From the NCBI GenBank assembly GCA_039545355.1, contig BCJJ01000044.1:1-64000 (forward strand): a DNA stretch of 64,000 nucleotides, read 5' to 3'. Positions 1 to 11,739 of this stretch are shown here, piece after piece. The DNA comes from Trichosporon coremiiforme. Lineage: Eukaryota > Basidiomycota > Tremellomycetes > Trichosporonales > Trichosporonaceae. The translations under genes were made by a program, and so were the position numbers. Positions within the stretch are counted from its first letter, which is position 1; each line of letters starts with the position of its first letter. The notes under the pieces are model-generated. The model did no database searches and was not told where the DNA came from. It saw only the letters and a program-made list of their open reading frames with translations.

Positions 1-294
1 CTCGAGCGGACATGGCGAAGCGCTCGGACGTACGCCATCGTACACTGCGCCACCCCGACATGCACAAGCGGCTCGTCCGCCGGCGACTTCTGGAGTTTGA
101 GGTTAGAAGCAGCTGCGTCCGTTTCACACGTCAGGATGGTGCACACAACGCCAGTACTTGTCGCTGGTTCGTACGCCAGTGTCTTCTCGGTCCTAAAACT
201 TGTAGTTCCGACGATCATGTGGTCACCTCAAACACCATCCGCGTCCCAAAAGCCGCTTTATGCGCCCCCAGAGTCAACAAGCGACCCAAAAAGC

Positions 295-384
295 TGGAGA
301 ATCGGTGAATCGAACACCGGTTTCAGACACTCGAAGACAGGAGATGCTTGCGAAGTCCGCGTCTTACCACTAGACGAATTCCCC
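295..384 (-). tRNA. tRNA-Ala (anticodon CGC) with a 19-nt intron, copy 1
   Basis: On the minus strand the cloverleaf folds fully. The acceptor stem is GGGGAAT/ATTCTCC with the G3:U70 wobble that is the alanine identity element, and the discriminator base is A. The D arm is GTCT/AGAC. The anticodon stem is CGGAC/GTCTG with loop TT-CGC-A, and the T arm is CGGTG-TTCGATT-CACCG. A 19-nt intron lies after A37, the canonical position. A T5 run, the likely Pol III terminator, lies at 288-292 just past the 3' end. The exons match the second copy base for base; the introns differ. Confidence 0.93.
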
Positions 385-541
385 GGATCAGGGGTAGCTG
401 AAGACGTTCCTGAGCTCTGCGCCCGCCGGGTGGATCTTCTCCGGCTTTCGAACTGAGTGCCCAGAGTGAGAAGAGGCGTCTGCGATCGCTTGTAAAGGTT
501 CGGGTAGAAGAACAGCCATGCGCAGAGATGGCAAAAGGTTA

Positions 542-624
542 TGGAGAATCGGTGAATCGAACACCGGTTTCAGACAATCAGCACTGGATGCGAAGTCCGC
601 GTCTTACCACTAGACGAATTCCCC
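542..624 (-). tRNA. tRNA-Ala (anticodon CGC) with a 12-nt intron, copy 2
   Basis: This has the same mature sequence as the copy 157 bp upstream in window coordinates, including G3:U70, anticodon CGC and A73. The intron after A37 is only 12 nt and is unrelated in sequence to the 19-nt intron of copy 1. A T4 run (AAAA on plus at 533-536) is the likely terminator. The only shared flanking sequence noticed is the few bases 5' of the gene. Confidence 0.93.
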
Positions 625-1902
625 GGATTTCCGGGTAGTGGATTTGATCTGTCGGCTCGGACCGGGCGGATAGATAACCAGCAATCGCTTCAAATTTTCT
701 AGAAATCGGTGTAACATCTGAGGGCTGGCGTTTGCCTGGTCAGCTTGCATCTTATGAAGAGTGCTGGAGAGTTGGAAGATGAAGGGGTAAGCGGTGCAGC
801 TACTATGTGGAGTCAAAGTGGCACTCGCTCAGCATTGGGCGTCACTTACATCTCTTTGTGAGGTGTTGGACAAACAACGCGCAACGACTTATGCACAATG
901 GCCCCCTTTGCCCCGCTGCACTTTTCGCCACACCGCCGTGCACACAGCTCGCCTCCTGGTCACGTCCTTCCAGCACACACGTACCGCTGATGTACACCTG
1001 GTGTACATCTGGCGACGCTTATAATGCGCACGCAGATGCTCTTCATGACTGGCAACGTCCAACACCTCATCAATCGCCCAGCGTGACATGGCGTTCAAGC
1101 CAAACCGTGCCAACAAGCCTACAACCGCCGCCCTGACGGTCCCGACGTGTCCTTCTTCAACCTTGTCGATCCCCGTACGGCCCCCCCTGCACACTGGCGC
1201 TGATAGCAGACAAGACGACAGTCACGGTGATGAAGTACATAGTCCGCAAAGACGGTTCGAAGGCGTTGCTTAATGTAGTTGTTGGTCAAGTCGCGTGCTA
1301 ATAACAGGTTGAACGCCTACGGTCCCTCTCGTCTGCAAGAAGTACAGGAAGGAAGCCAGGAAGTTAGTGCAGGAGACGAAGGCGCTGGTCCAGGGGTCCG
1401 GGAGGAACTCTCTCGTTGCGGAGAGCACGGAGACTTCTGGAGAGCTGTCCGACGAGAACATTGGAGCCGCGGAGGACGGGGAGAAGCAGGGAGTGAGTGA
1501 ACTGACGTGCAGGCGGAAGTGGCAAGAGCGCGAGGTCGAGGAGCGGCGGGAGCGGGAACAGCAGCGAAGGGGGAGCAAGAGGATGGTCGCTGAGGACTTC
1601 TGGCCGAAGGGGTGAATGAGGAGAAAGAGCAATGACCACAAAGCACTACACAGCGTATAGACACGAGTAGACTAGCACATGCAGTGCATGCATTCGCATG
1701 GTCCAGCAAGGGAGAGCGAGCCGCCACTGACGACTGCCACAGCTCTCCCACGCCCGCCTATTGTTGTTGACCCTCCCCGCGTTTCAGGTGACAACTCACG
1801 GGCGACCTCCACATCTCAAACCTCCACCTCAGCTCACCTCAGCTTTCTTCCTACCCTCCCTTCTCTCCGTCCTCCACGCCGACCCAACAGCAAACCGGCA
1901 CA
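625..1902. other. stretch without a resolved gene; possible small plus-strand gene at its right end
   Basis: No family was recognised. From about 1200 to 1615 the plus strand has gene-like traits. A good branch plus acceptor (gctaataacag) lies at 1297-1307. A following open frame is rich in Lys, Arg and Glu (AEDFWPKG at the C-terminus, stop 1613-1615). A second GTGAGT...CTGACGTGCAG unit lies near 1490-1510. I could not join these into one convincing protein with a start codon. The opposite strand reads as Pro/Leu/Ser-rich low-complexity, typical of antisense. From about 1750 to 1902 the plus strand is pyrimidine-rich, as expected for the promoter and leader of the next gene. Confidence 0.3.
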
Positions 1903-3054
1903 ATGCTGAACGATGTGGTCGCCTTCTTCGCCGCCCTGCGCCCCTACGCGCCAATAATAGTGATCCTCTTCGGCCCGCGCCTCCTCTCCCTCGTGCGGTC
2001 CTTCCGGACCTCATCGCCCGCCGACACCCTCTCTCCAACCCTCCTCTTCCTCCTAGCGCTTCAGACAATCTACGCAGCATACTCCATTATCCGACCGCCA
2101 TACGACGTCTTCATTTCGCACTCCCTCCCCACCCTGTCTCCCAGCCGTAACCTGGCCGAACAGGTTCTCCGCGCTGCTGGGTACACATCTCTCCCGGAGC
2201 CGGGACAGGGCGACCCAATCGCCGACCTCCTAGCCCGCCTCACAACCAAGAGCGGCCGCGAGATGTATGTCCGCTGGGGACACTCCGTGGCTGTGAACTG
2301 TGGCTGGTGTCGGTCACCGCAGGACTGGGCGGTTGCTAGCTTGCCCGGTATTCTTGGGCCGTACGCGCTCCAGGCCGCCGTCGTCGGGGCGATGGGGTGG
2401 CAGTGGCTCGCTGGCCGTCTTGCGGGTCGTCGAGCCGCTCGGTATCGTCTTCTGGCCGGTGGGGCCGTCGTCGCTGCCTGTGCCGGCGAACTCGCGACGA
2501 GGTGGTGGGCCGACCTTCGTGTCCAGAACGGGCAGATCTTCCATGTAAGTGTAGGCGCGGCCGCCGGCCGAGGCTTGGCCTAGGGTTCAAACAGAGCTCT
2601 CTCTCCAGCGCTCAACCACGCACAGAAGTTGACACCACAGCTCTCCTCCGCCCTCCACGCAGCGCGTAACGTCGTCCTCCTCCTCATCACCGCCCTCTAC
2701 GTCCTCGCGCCAGTGCGTACTGCCCCCGCCGTCTTGACGCAGGAACAGCTGAAGACGGTCCTCGAAGGGGCAGCACAAACGAACCGTCTCAACCACGCCG
2801 TCCGCGGCGCCGTCGTGCGTGAGCCAGCCCTGTTGAAGACAGCGACGCAGGGCGAGGTCGCCTTCGCCCGCGCCGAGGACAGGGCGATTGCGGACTGTGC
2901 CGACGAACTGAGGGCGACGGGGTACAGCCGGGCCGCGAACAAGCCAGGCGCGAGGGCTTGGTTGGATGCTGTTTGGGTCAAGAGCCCCTCTACGCCGAGG
3001 AGCAGGGGGTCGACACCGCAGACACAGCAGCAAGAAGCGCAGAAGGAACAGTGA
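1903..3054 (+). CDS. conserved fungal multi-pass membrane protein of unknown function
   Basis: Two exons, 1903-2544 and 2626-3054, encode 356 aa. The donor is a perfect GTAAGT. I chose the acceptor at 2624-2625 because it alone keeps frame (phase 0), and a CTCAAC branch lies 9 nt upstream of it. The start is the first ATG, after a long pyrimidine tract. Hydrophobic segments lie at about residues 14-31, 44-64, 148-165, 180-197 and at the start of exon 2 (NVVLLLITALYVLAP), with a conserved-looking R.GH......WC patch between them. The C-terminus is Gln/Glu-rich and soluble. The overall plan, hydrophobic N-terminus then helices, suggests an ER or mitochondrial membrane protein. I do not recognise a characterised orthologue. 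It converges on the RhoGEF gene with 193 bp between stops. Confidence 0.8.
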
Positions 3055-3247
3055 ACAGATAGACTTTGTATGCATTACACCCAAAGGAAGCAGGGTATCG
3101 AGTTTCCGGTCTAGCATGGATGGACATTAACGCTGGATATTTACTGTGTACAATGGTTATCTACGCTCTGCTGCCCCTACAACCTCATCCCCCCGCCATC
3201 TCCCCACCTAGCGCCGAGTAAAACCCGTCTTGGGCTCCGCCCTCGAC

Positions 3248-6200
3248 TTAGGGGAACCCATTACTCCGGCTCTGGCGGTAGTTGTACACCTGCTGCTGTT
3301 GCTGGAAAGCGTGGTCGAGTCCTCCACTGCCTCCGTGCGCTCCATGACCGGCATGGCCGTGGTTCTCCGCAGGAGTGATGCTGTTATATCCGCCATGCTG
3401 CCCATGCTGGGACCCATACGACGTCGAGCCGTGCGCGGCGCCAATACTGCCAAGCCCACTGCCGAGACCAACGGCCAGACCGCCCGGAGCCGGATACGGT
3501 CCCCCATTCATGTTCATCTGTGGAACATAAGCCGGGTTTTGGGGCATGGGCATCGGCGCGGCTGTGGGCATGTTCAAAGCCGGACTGGTCGGGAAGGCGG
3601 GGCTCTGGGGCACGTTCGCAAACGTGTGCGTTGAGCTCGAGCTGACGGATCGGCGGTCCGCATACATGTTTGCCTGGTACCCGGGGGCTAAGCCCGGTGT
3701 GCCGCCCGTGTACGGCGCATAAGACGGTCCGGCCTCGTAGGGGTCCGGCGCGGTGACGGACGAGTAGTCGAGCGGCGCGGGCGGGAAGTAGTTCGGGTCG
3801 CTTGTGTTGGCTGGATTGAGGAGTGGGTTGTTGAGGAGTAAGGTCGGGGTGAGCTCGAAGATGTGCTGCGACATGCCCCTCGCTCCTGCGCGCGTGGCGA
3901 CGCCGCCGCGACGGCAGATGTGGATCCGCGGCTCCTGCGACGTGAACTCCTCGCCCCACCCGTCTGCACCTGGGCCGCGCGTGAGCGCGTTCGCCTGCCC
4001 GCCCGTGCCGTCCCAGGTACACCGGAGGTCCTTGCCGGTGTAGATCTGGACGAGCTTGGCCGTGTCGATGTGCCGGACCTCGATGAAAGAGCGCGAGATG
4101 ATGAGCAGGAACGGCGGGTGGAAAACAATGTCCTTTGTCTCGAGCGGGCGGCCCTCCCACTCGATCGCCTGTAGGTCGCGGTTTGGCTCGCCGTGCCGGT
4201 CGACGTAGATGCCGAACGAGTCGTAGCAGAGCAGGAACTCGCCTTCCTTGGACCGGAACATGGCGAGCGGCTTGGCGCTCTCGCACTTCTTGCTGAGCTC
4301 GGCGAGCGCAGGCCGGTCGCGCACCTTGTTGGGGTCGAAGATCGGGATCGTGCCGCCCTTGAGGTCGCCGAGGTCCATGATCTCAAAGCCCTTCGTGCAC
4401 ACGATTGCGAGCTTGGACTTGAGGAAGTGCACGCTCGACGCTTCCGTGGGGATGAAGAAGTCCTTGTAGATGCGGAACCAGTCCGAGTTGCGGCTGAGCA
4501 GGTTGCCGAACGCACGGCGCTGCGGGCGCTGGTGGTCGTCCAGGTTGCGGTTCACGACGGGCTCCAGCACGCGGAATACCGAGTCGAGACCCTTGCGCTT
4601 CATGTAGAGCACGAGGGTGCGGCCCGAGATCTGGCCGACGGCGAAGAAGACGATCTCACGCACACTGAGTCGCTGCGGCGCAGCCGAGCGAGCGGGGTTC
4701 GCCGACGGCGCAGTCGGCACGAGCGCCTCGAGGTTGTACGCGAGCAGACTTTTGTCCGCGAGCACAAGGAAGATGCCAAACTCCTCAAGCACGGCGATCT
4801 GCGTGACGCCCCGCACGTGGAGTACCTTGCGTAACGAAGACGTCTCGTGGCGGATACCGATCCACACACCCTGGTCGCATCCGACCGCGATGAGCCGGCG
4901 TCCGTCAATGGTCGTGAACGGCGTTGAGCAAGTGACGGGGCCGGTGTAGTCCTCGCTGTTAGCCGGGGTCGCACCGTAGTGTGTCGCCTCGTAGAACGTG
5001 TCCAGGCTGAGGGGCGTGAACTCGAAGATCTTGATGCCCTCATTCACTGCCGCGCGAAGCACCTTGGCGTGCTGCAGCTTCTCGTGCCATTCGCCGCGCG
5101 CCTTGGCCGAGTCCGTCCACAGCGCGTACCGTCCGCTAAGCTGCCCCTCAATCATGTACGTGAAGGGGTACACTGTCTTGTCCTCTGTTTCTCCACCTCC
5201 AGCACTTCGAATACCCTTGAGGAGACCGACGGAACGGGTTTGCGGCGGAGCGTCAAACTCGCCCAGCGTCAGCAGCTCGAGCGGCGTCGGCTTGCCCTTG
5301 ATCGTCCAGCGGAGCGGGCCCTCCTTGTTCCTGGACGACGCCTTGGTCTGCTTCGCGATGACAAAGTAGTTGTCGAACAGAAACAGCTGAAGTTCGGAGC
5401 CGCTGCTCATGGAGCCTCGGCCCTCACTCTGGCGGTACACGCGGCCCTGGTGGATAAGCTCGCGCATCGGGTTCAGCAGGTCGAGCTCCTTGACAGCGTG
5501 CGGGCCAAACTTGCCCCCGTCGAGCGACGTCTTCAGCTGCCAGAGCTTGACCTTGGCGTCGTTGATGGCGGTCGCCTTGTCAATAGCCTTGGCCAGGGTG
5601 GCAACGAGATCCAAGATCTGCGGGATCGTCGAAATGTCCGGGTGGTCAGGCAGCTCGGTCTTGGATGTCTCCTTCAGAATCGCCTTGAGCAGCAGGTCGT
5701 ATCGGAGGAGACGCGCCGTGGGTCGGTTCACGAAGTGCTTCAGGCCGTGGCGGCCCGTGTTCGCCGGGTTCTTGAACACGTCCTGGGTGCATTAGTTCTA
5801 CACAACCGAAAGGCAACTCACGTTATCCATGAAATTCCTGAAGGCGGGGTTGGTAGCCCGCTCCTCATCGATCTTGGCGTTCGCGATGGGCTCGTTCGGA
5901 ACATATTCCATGTACGCCTCGTGCCAGTTGAGCGCCGCGTTCAGGATGGGCTCGGCGATGACGCCGAGCTTCGGGTGCTGCTGGACCTGGAGCTCTTGAA
6001 GGTCCCGAGCAAGTTGCCGGTGCACCTCGAGGAGGCTGCGGTAGTTGTGGAACACGTCGTGGATGAAGTTGTCGAGACGGGAGCGGTCAATGATCGGCTG
6101 CTCGGCCTCCCGGAGCGGATTGATGAAGACGGTCTCGATCGCCTCCAGGTCCGCGACGTACTCCATCTCACCCTGGATCAGCTCCCAGATTGCGTTCTGC

Positions 6201-8856
6201 CGCTTGATCTCGTCCTTTGACATGGCATCCTGGGCAGCTTTGGGGACGATCTGCCACCATTCCAGGGGTCCGCCGGGCGGCTGCGTCAGCGTCGCGTGCC
6301 ACAGCTTGAGCGACGTCAGGTTCGCGATGCTCTCGATCGAGCTCAGAGACTCGGTAAGGAAGTCAAAGTCCGGGTCGTCAGGCGAGGTGTACTCGAGGAT
6401 GCCCTGTAGCGCCTTCGGGTACTCCTTCAAGTGGTTCGCAGGCAGGTTCAGTAGGTGGCGGAGGCGGTGGTCGCCGGAAGTGGACACTTCCTTGATCCAA
6501 GCCGCGAACCGCGGACTGTCCTGCAGTGTCTCCGCCAGCAGCGCCTCGGCGCGGGGCAGGTTCTCGCTGTACACCGGGTACAGGTTGCGGAAGTCTGTCG
6601 ACGCCTCGAGCATGATGTCTCCTACCGTTTGAATCAGAGGCGACTGCTCCCTGAGTCGAACGGCAAAGTTGTCGATGATACGCCGCGACTCGCGCCGGAT
6701 CTCCTGGATGTTGCCAAACATAGTCAGCACAACCTCCTCGAGGTGGTGGTACGGCGCCAGGATCGGCGGGTTCGCCGTCATGAGCGGCGTAAGGAACGTG
6801 GTCTCCACGGTCCCCAGCATCTTCTCGTAGTTTTCCTCGAGCAGGATCGCACGCCTGATCGCAGTCTGGCGGTTGCGCTGCTGGGCCGTAAGACTAGCCA
6901 GGATGGCGGGGTCGACCTCCTCCTCCCAGTCCGTCTCGCTCTTGACGACCGCCACTGCCGTGCCACTTGGCCCAGCGTCACTCTCGGGCATCGAGATGAA
7001 CGAGTTGACGGGCGTCTTGTACGGACACCGCGGTGCATAACAGCCGGGCTCGCCCGTGCAGCTCGGCGAGTAACACTTGGTCGCGTTCGTGAGCACGCCC
7101 GACGGCAGCTCGCCCGACACGTCAATGTCCTCCATCTCGCTCATGAACTTGAACACGACGTTCTCCGAGTCGCGCACGGGCTTGTCGTCCCAGTCGACCT
7201 CGACGACCCAGAGCTGCGACTGCAGCGAGCGCGCCGTCGCCAGCGCGAATCGCCTGTCGCCATCCGTCTCTCGCGTGAACTCGGGCAGGAAGGAGCGGAT
7301 CGTGTTCTGGAAATCATCAGCTTTGGAAATGCCTGAAACAATTGACTCACCACCAGATCCTTTCCTGTAAACGTGCCAACCCAAGTTACTCCGGCCTTGA
7401 CGTGGTCGCCTCGCGGTACGCGGTCGCGCAGTTGCACCGCAACCTCACTGAGGAATGCACGGTTGAAGAACTGGATCTCGTTGACCTCAATCTCCTCCTC
7501 TTCCTCCTGCGAAGCGTACTCGTCGTAGATGCCTCCCTCCTCATCCTCGTAGTACCCGCCAGCCTCGTGCAGCAGTAACTTGGTCTGTACCCATCGCGAC
7601 GGCTCCTGCGACTGCTCGTTCCAGGACGGCGCGAGATCGCTTGGCCGGGACGTAGCCTGCGACGGCGCCGCCGACATGGGCTGGTCGTCACCGAGCGGGT
7701 TGCTTCCCGAAGCTGGCCGCTCATTGTTATCGGCGTATTGGCGTGCGTTGGGGAAGCTTACAGATCCAAAGGCGTGGTGCGTTGGCCGCGGCCCGCGCGA
7801 AGATTCGGCGGCGGGGTACGACACGTCCGAAACGTTGCCCTGCGAGATGTGCGACGTGGGCCGCGTCCTGACGGTAGAGTTGCTGCTGTCCACGCTGAGA
7901 GTGGGAGCGTTCGGGAGTTCGTTCGCGTTGTAGCTGGGCGACTCGGATGAGTAGTAGTGGTCGAGCACGGACGCTGCCGACGTTTCGTCGGGGCCGTGGC
8001 CAAACGACAGCACCTCTGACGCCTGCTGCCGGTGATTGCTGTGGGTACTCTTCCAGTCGTGCGCCGAGCTCGAAACCGAGGTCTGCGGCGTTACAGTTGT
8101 CGGTCCGCGGTGGAAGTAGTCCTGCTCGCCGTTGCTGCGGATGGTGGATGGGTGGGTCGAGAGTGAGGCTGCGGGCGACTCGATGGATACCGGCGACTGA
8201 TCGTTCACAACTGCAGGGTATGATGAGGATCGATCAAAGGCGTGCGCTTCCATGTGTGCCGGGAGGCCGCTAGCCGGGCGAGGAAGTGGTCGAGGCGATG
8301 TCTGAGGAACCGCGCCATGACCATGATGGTCCGAAGCAGTCGAGGGGTATCCGGGGATCGATGGGGCCTGATGCCCGGGGGGCGCTGCCGGGAAGCTCGC
8401 CGTGTTGCGAAGCGGGGGCGTCGGGAGAGCTGGGAGAGCTCTCGAGTAGCGATTGCGCGGTGCATTCATGTTGTACTGCTCGTATGAGCTGCTTCGACCC
8501 GGGTTGCTGAGGTGCGAGTCGTGCGATATAAAGGAGGACGAAGCGGACGAGCCCGTGTGCGCGGGCGGCGCTCCAGCCGCTGGCGGCGTCGGCAGGGCGC
8601 GCCTCATCGAGCTCATGTGGTACGCGCTGCCGTTCCCCTGCGGGAGATCGCTGACATAGCTGCCATGCTCGTCCATGGCAGGTCGCGGAGGGGGCAGAGG
8701 TGGCAAATGGTGTTGGGATGAGTCATGTCTCGCGCCGGGAGCAGCATGTGGAGGTGCGTCCATGTTGAGATGGAAGTTGAGGTCGGGAGGGGGAGACGAG
8801 GACCAGCCAGAGTCGCGGAATAAGCTCTCGTACCCTCCCGAGGTCGGGCGCTCCAT
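3248..8856 (-). CDS. ROM2: Rho1 guanine nucleotide exchange factor, DEP-DH-PH-CNH (Rom2/Rgf type)
   Basis: Exons on the minus strand are 8856-7351, 7306-5822 and 5782-3248; introns are 44 and 39 nt, both phase 0; the product is 1841 aa. It should load GTP onto Rho1 at the plasma membrane and drive the cell-wall integrity pathway. The first ~400 residues are Ser/Pro/His-rich and disordered. A DEP-like domain spans about 430-560 (VTWVGTFTGKDLV, then TARSLQSQLWVVEVDW after the splice). The DH domain runs from about 870 (ELIQGEMEYVADLEAIE) to about 1075 (VNRPTARLLRYDLLL). A PH domain follows at about 1105-1240, and a citron-homology domain at about 1248-1580 (EFTPLSLDTFYEATHYG). A Pro/Gly/Gln-rich tail ends it. 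The domain order is exactly that of Rom1/2 and Rgf1-3. Which paralogue it is cannot be told. Confidence 0.95.
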
Positions 8857-10558
8857 GGCAGGCTGAAAGGCGACTGGGAATCAGAAGTTCACCGGGTTAT
8901 AACGACGGAGGGCGGCTGGAGGGATCGTCGATGAATAGAAGCTGGATGGGCCGGGTAAGATGCGGTATGGATATTAGCGCGCGTCGCGGGCTGGCCCTGG
9001 GCGAGTTGGACTTGGTCAGGTGGTGCACCGCTGCAGGCTGCTTGTGCCGTTGGTTGTCGCTGTCTGGGCCGATTGTGAGCCGTGGAAGCCGGACGGGCTG
9101 ATAAGTGGTCGGGTGTCAGGTCTCAGCTCGTCAGGCGTCGGTTGGATTTGCAGGGTCGTATGTGCCGGGGTAGTGCGTCGGTGGCGGTGGCGATGAAACG
9201 AGCGAATGGGATATGGGGTCGCCGTTAAGCTTGGCCGAGGTTCGTGGTCATGCAAGCCGAGGATGACGGTAGAGTGGACGGAGTGCAAGTCGAAGTGTTG
9301 CAAGTTGGGAGCAGGACGAGGTGGAGTGAGGGAGGGGGTGGCTAGGGCGCGGGGTGCAAGGGTACCAAGCTGCGGCTAAGCGGTAAATGCGGCGGGGAAG
9401 GGCTGATGGCACGAGGGAGTAGGCGTAGGCCGCGAGTCCTGTCGTCTGGTCCAAGAGTCCAGTATAGCGGTGATGAACGGGGTCTAAGTGTGCTCGATGC
9501 AGCAGAGCCAACATGGAAGCATAGCAGCAACGTGCATTGGCATCGGGCGGTCAGTGGGCCTGGAGCGCGGGAGCCAAGAGGATGAGCAGAGATGTCCGCG
9601 CATTGCCCCTCTCTCTTGAGAAGTGAGGTCCGTTCGCAGCGGTGGTCGGGTTACTCGGCTTGGACCTGATGCAGTCGACATTTCGATGCATCTAGCGCAG
9701 CCCTGTGCCTCTGTTCCTGATTCCTGCCTGGCATGTCTGGGCGTATTGGCGTTCTTCTTCCAGTGGCCAGCGGCACGGCGTTTCACCACATCCATTGGGC
9801 TCAACGCGCTCTACGCTATACGTCTGCATAACTCTTCTAGCGAATCTCTCGGCACTCTGAGCTCCGTACGCTCTACGAACTCTCGTTGTCGTCGTCGTCC
9901 GCCACCCGTTGATACTCCCATGCACCGCAATCCTGCAGGTACGGCCCTCCGTTGGGTCAATGTTGTACCCAACCAGCCAACCACGCAGAGGTCCGCACAG
10001 CAATTCTTATCTGCCCATCTACCCCGCTACCCGACCCCGCCCTCGTGCCGCACCATCCATCCATCCATCCATCCACTGAACCACCCCTGCCAGGCATCTC
10101 ACATGAATGCTCGACAGTCAATGCATGACACCGTCGCCATCCACCCTTGGCTCTCACCATCAATACGTTCTCACCTAGCCTCGTTTCTTTTCTCTTGCAT
10201 CCTCCCTCGCCTTGTTTCCTTTTTTTTTTCTCACACATATAAAACATGGGTCAAAGCTTGCACTGCACATCCCCAGACCTGCAGACACCCTCGTCACGTC
10301 CCACGAACCACGAACAGCCGGCCTCGTGCCGCACACCTCAAAGCGCCTCGTCGCAGAGACGGGCCTCGAACTGCACCGCCGGCGAGCGTCAAACATCCAC
10401 CCAAGCATGCCACGGCTTACACTTGCGGTGCTCCAGCTCCGAGCGCAGCACTGCAGAGCGACAACGCGCAGAGAGAGAGAGAGAGAGGGTCAGTCGCCTG
10501 CTTGTGGGGAGGTTCAAAAGGAGTCGATCTATGCATATGAGGAGAAGGAAATCGATGC
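8857..10558. other. 1.7-kb intergenic stretch, RhoGEF upstream region
   Basis: No gene is supported. The part next to 8856 is the promoter and leader of the large RhoGEF gene. Simple repeats are present: (CCAT)5 at 10053-10075 and (AG)9 at 10470-10487. A T-rich tract followed by a TATAAAA-like sequence lies at about 10215-10245 on plus, but no convincing coding sequence follows it. Short open frames on both strands are compositionally ordinary and overlap one another. Confidence 0.5.
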
Positions 10559-11541
10559 TCAGCGGAACAGCCGTCCAACGCTGTTGCGCACCATGCCGGC
10601 TGCGAGCTGGCCGCCGAGTCCGCCAAAGCTGCCGAGCAGGCTTGCGTTCTTGCTCGCCCACCGGCGCTGCGCGTCGCGGTCCGCGTACGTGAAGCCGACG
10701 ACGTTGGAGAGGTTGAACACGAGCGCGAGCAGCACGATCGGCAGGAACCTGATGTCAGCTACACCACTAGCACGGCCAGCTTACGAGACGTTGAACTTGA
10801 GGAAAGAGACGATCAGCAGCGCCGTCCAGCCTAAGGGGTACGCGTAGAGCGCGATCCAGAACATCTTGGCGTCGATCGGGTTCGGAGGACGGCTCTGGGG
10901 CTGAGTATGTCAGTTAACGTCGTGCAGCTCTCAACTCACGTCTCGAGACTCGAAGACCCAGGCACTCTCGCCCTCCTCGTCAACCTCATTCCAATACCGC
11001 AGTCCGACGAGCGTGCGGCCGGCAACGTTCCGCGTGTTCCAGAAGTCAAGTGACAGCAGGACAACAACAACGACAATCTGGTGTTAGCTTCTCCTACGAG
11101 CACACGGAACTCTGTCTTGAGGGCAGGAAAGACACGGCCATACTAACAGAAAGAACATAGTTGTCAGTGACTGAGGTCAGCTTCATGTTCAAGTTATAGT
11201 CAACACAGCTGGGGCCTTCGTTACTCACAAAGCCCGCAAAGGACGTAGACGGCAATGGCGGCTGATCGGAAGAAGTACAGGCAGAGCAGAGCCAGGGGGT
11301 GCGAGCTCGCCTTCAGGATACCAGCCTGAACTGTTAGCTTATCCGGGTATCTACAGGCAGCTGGACTCACGATTCCGCCTTCCTCGACGTCACGCGCGGC
11401 CGTTCCTGGGACGAGGACGACGGGCTCGCTCGTGCGCGGTGTCGGCGAAGCAGCGCCGCCGATGTTGCCCGAAAGGGCGGGAGGCGCCTCCTCGTCGGCC
11501 TCAATCGTCCCTGAGAGCAGCGGCTGGGTCGAGTGCGACAT
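10559..11541 (-). CDS. TVP23: Golgi membrane protein TVP23 (DUF846)
   Basis: Six exons (minus): 11541-11371, 11325-11229, 11170-11148, 11077-10940, 10900-10785 and 10748-10559; 244 aa. Introns are 36-70 nt, and exon 3 is only 23 nt. TVP23 is a late-Golgi vesicle protein working with YIP-family partners in membrane traffic. The family signature is plain in exon 4-5 ([20 protein letters not shown], then [13 protein letters not shown]). Four hydrophobic segments are visible, one or two in exons 2-4 and two in exons 5-6. The N-terminus up to about residue 57 is acidic and disordered. I start at MSHSTQPLL. An in-frame ATG further upstream exists but would add only low-complexity residues. It lies 198 bp downstream of the NRDE-2 gene on the same strand. 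Confidence 0.93.
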
Positions 11542-11739
11542 GGCGGGTTGCGATGGCGGATGAGGGATGTTGAGACGTTGCGTGGAATATTGGCCAGCTG
11601 GTGACATGGCACGCGTCAGTGGCGGCAACGGCCCGGTGGAGGGCTGATTTGGCAGGTACGCCGACCCTGCGGGGACATGAGACACGGAAATGTAATGCAG
11701 ATGCATGCGATGTTACAATTGAGGGATTTGCTACAAAGT

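Noticed and set aside
4979..6220. 413-codon plus-strand frame
   Set aside because: It is antisense to the DH-PH region of the RhoGEF, whose domains are unmistakable on minus.
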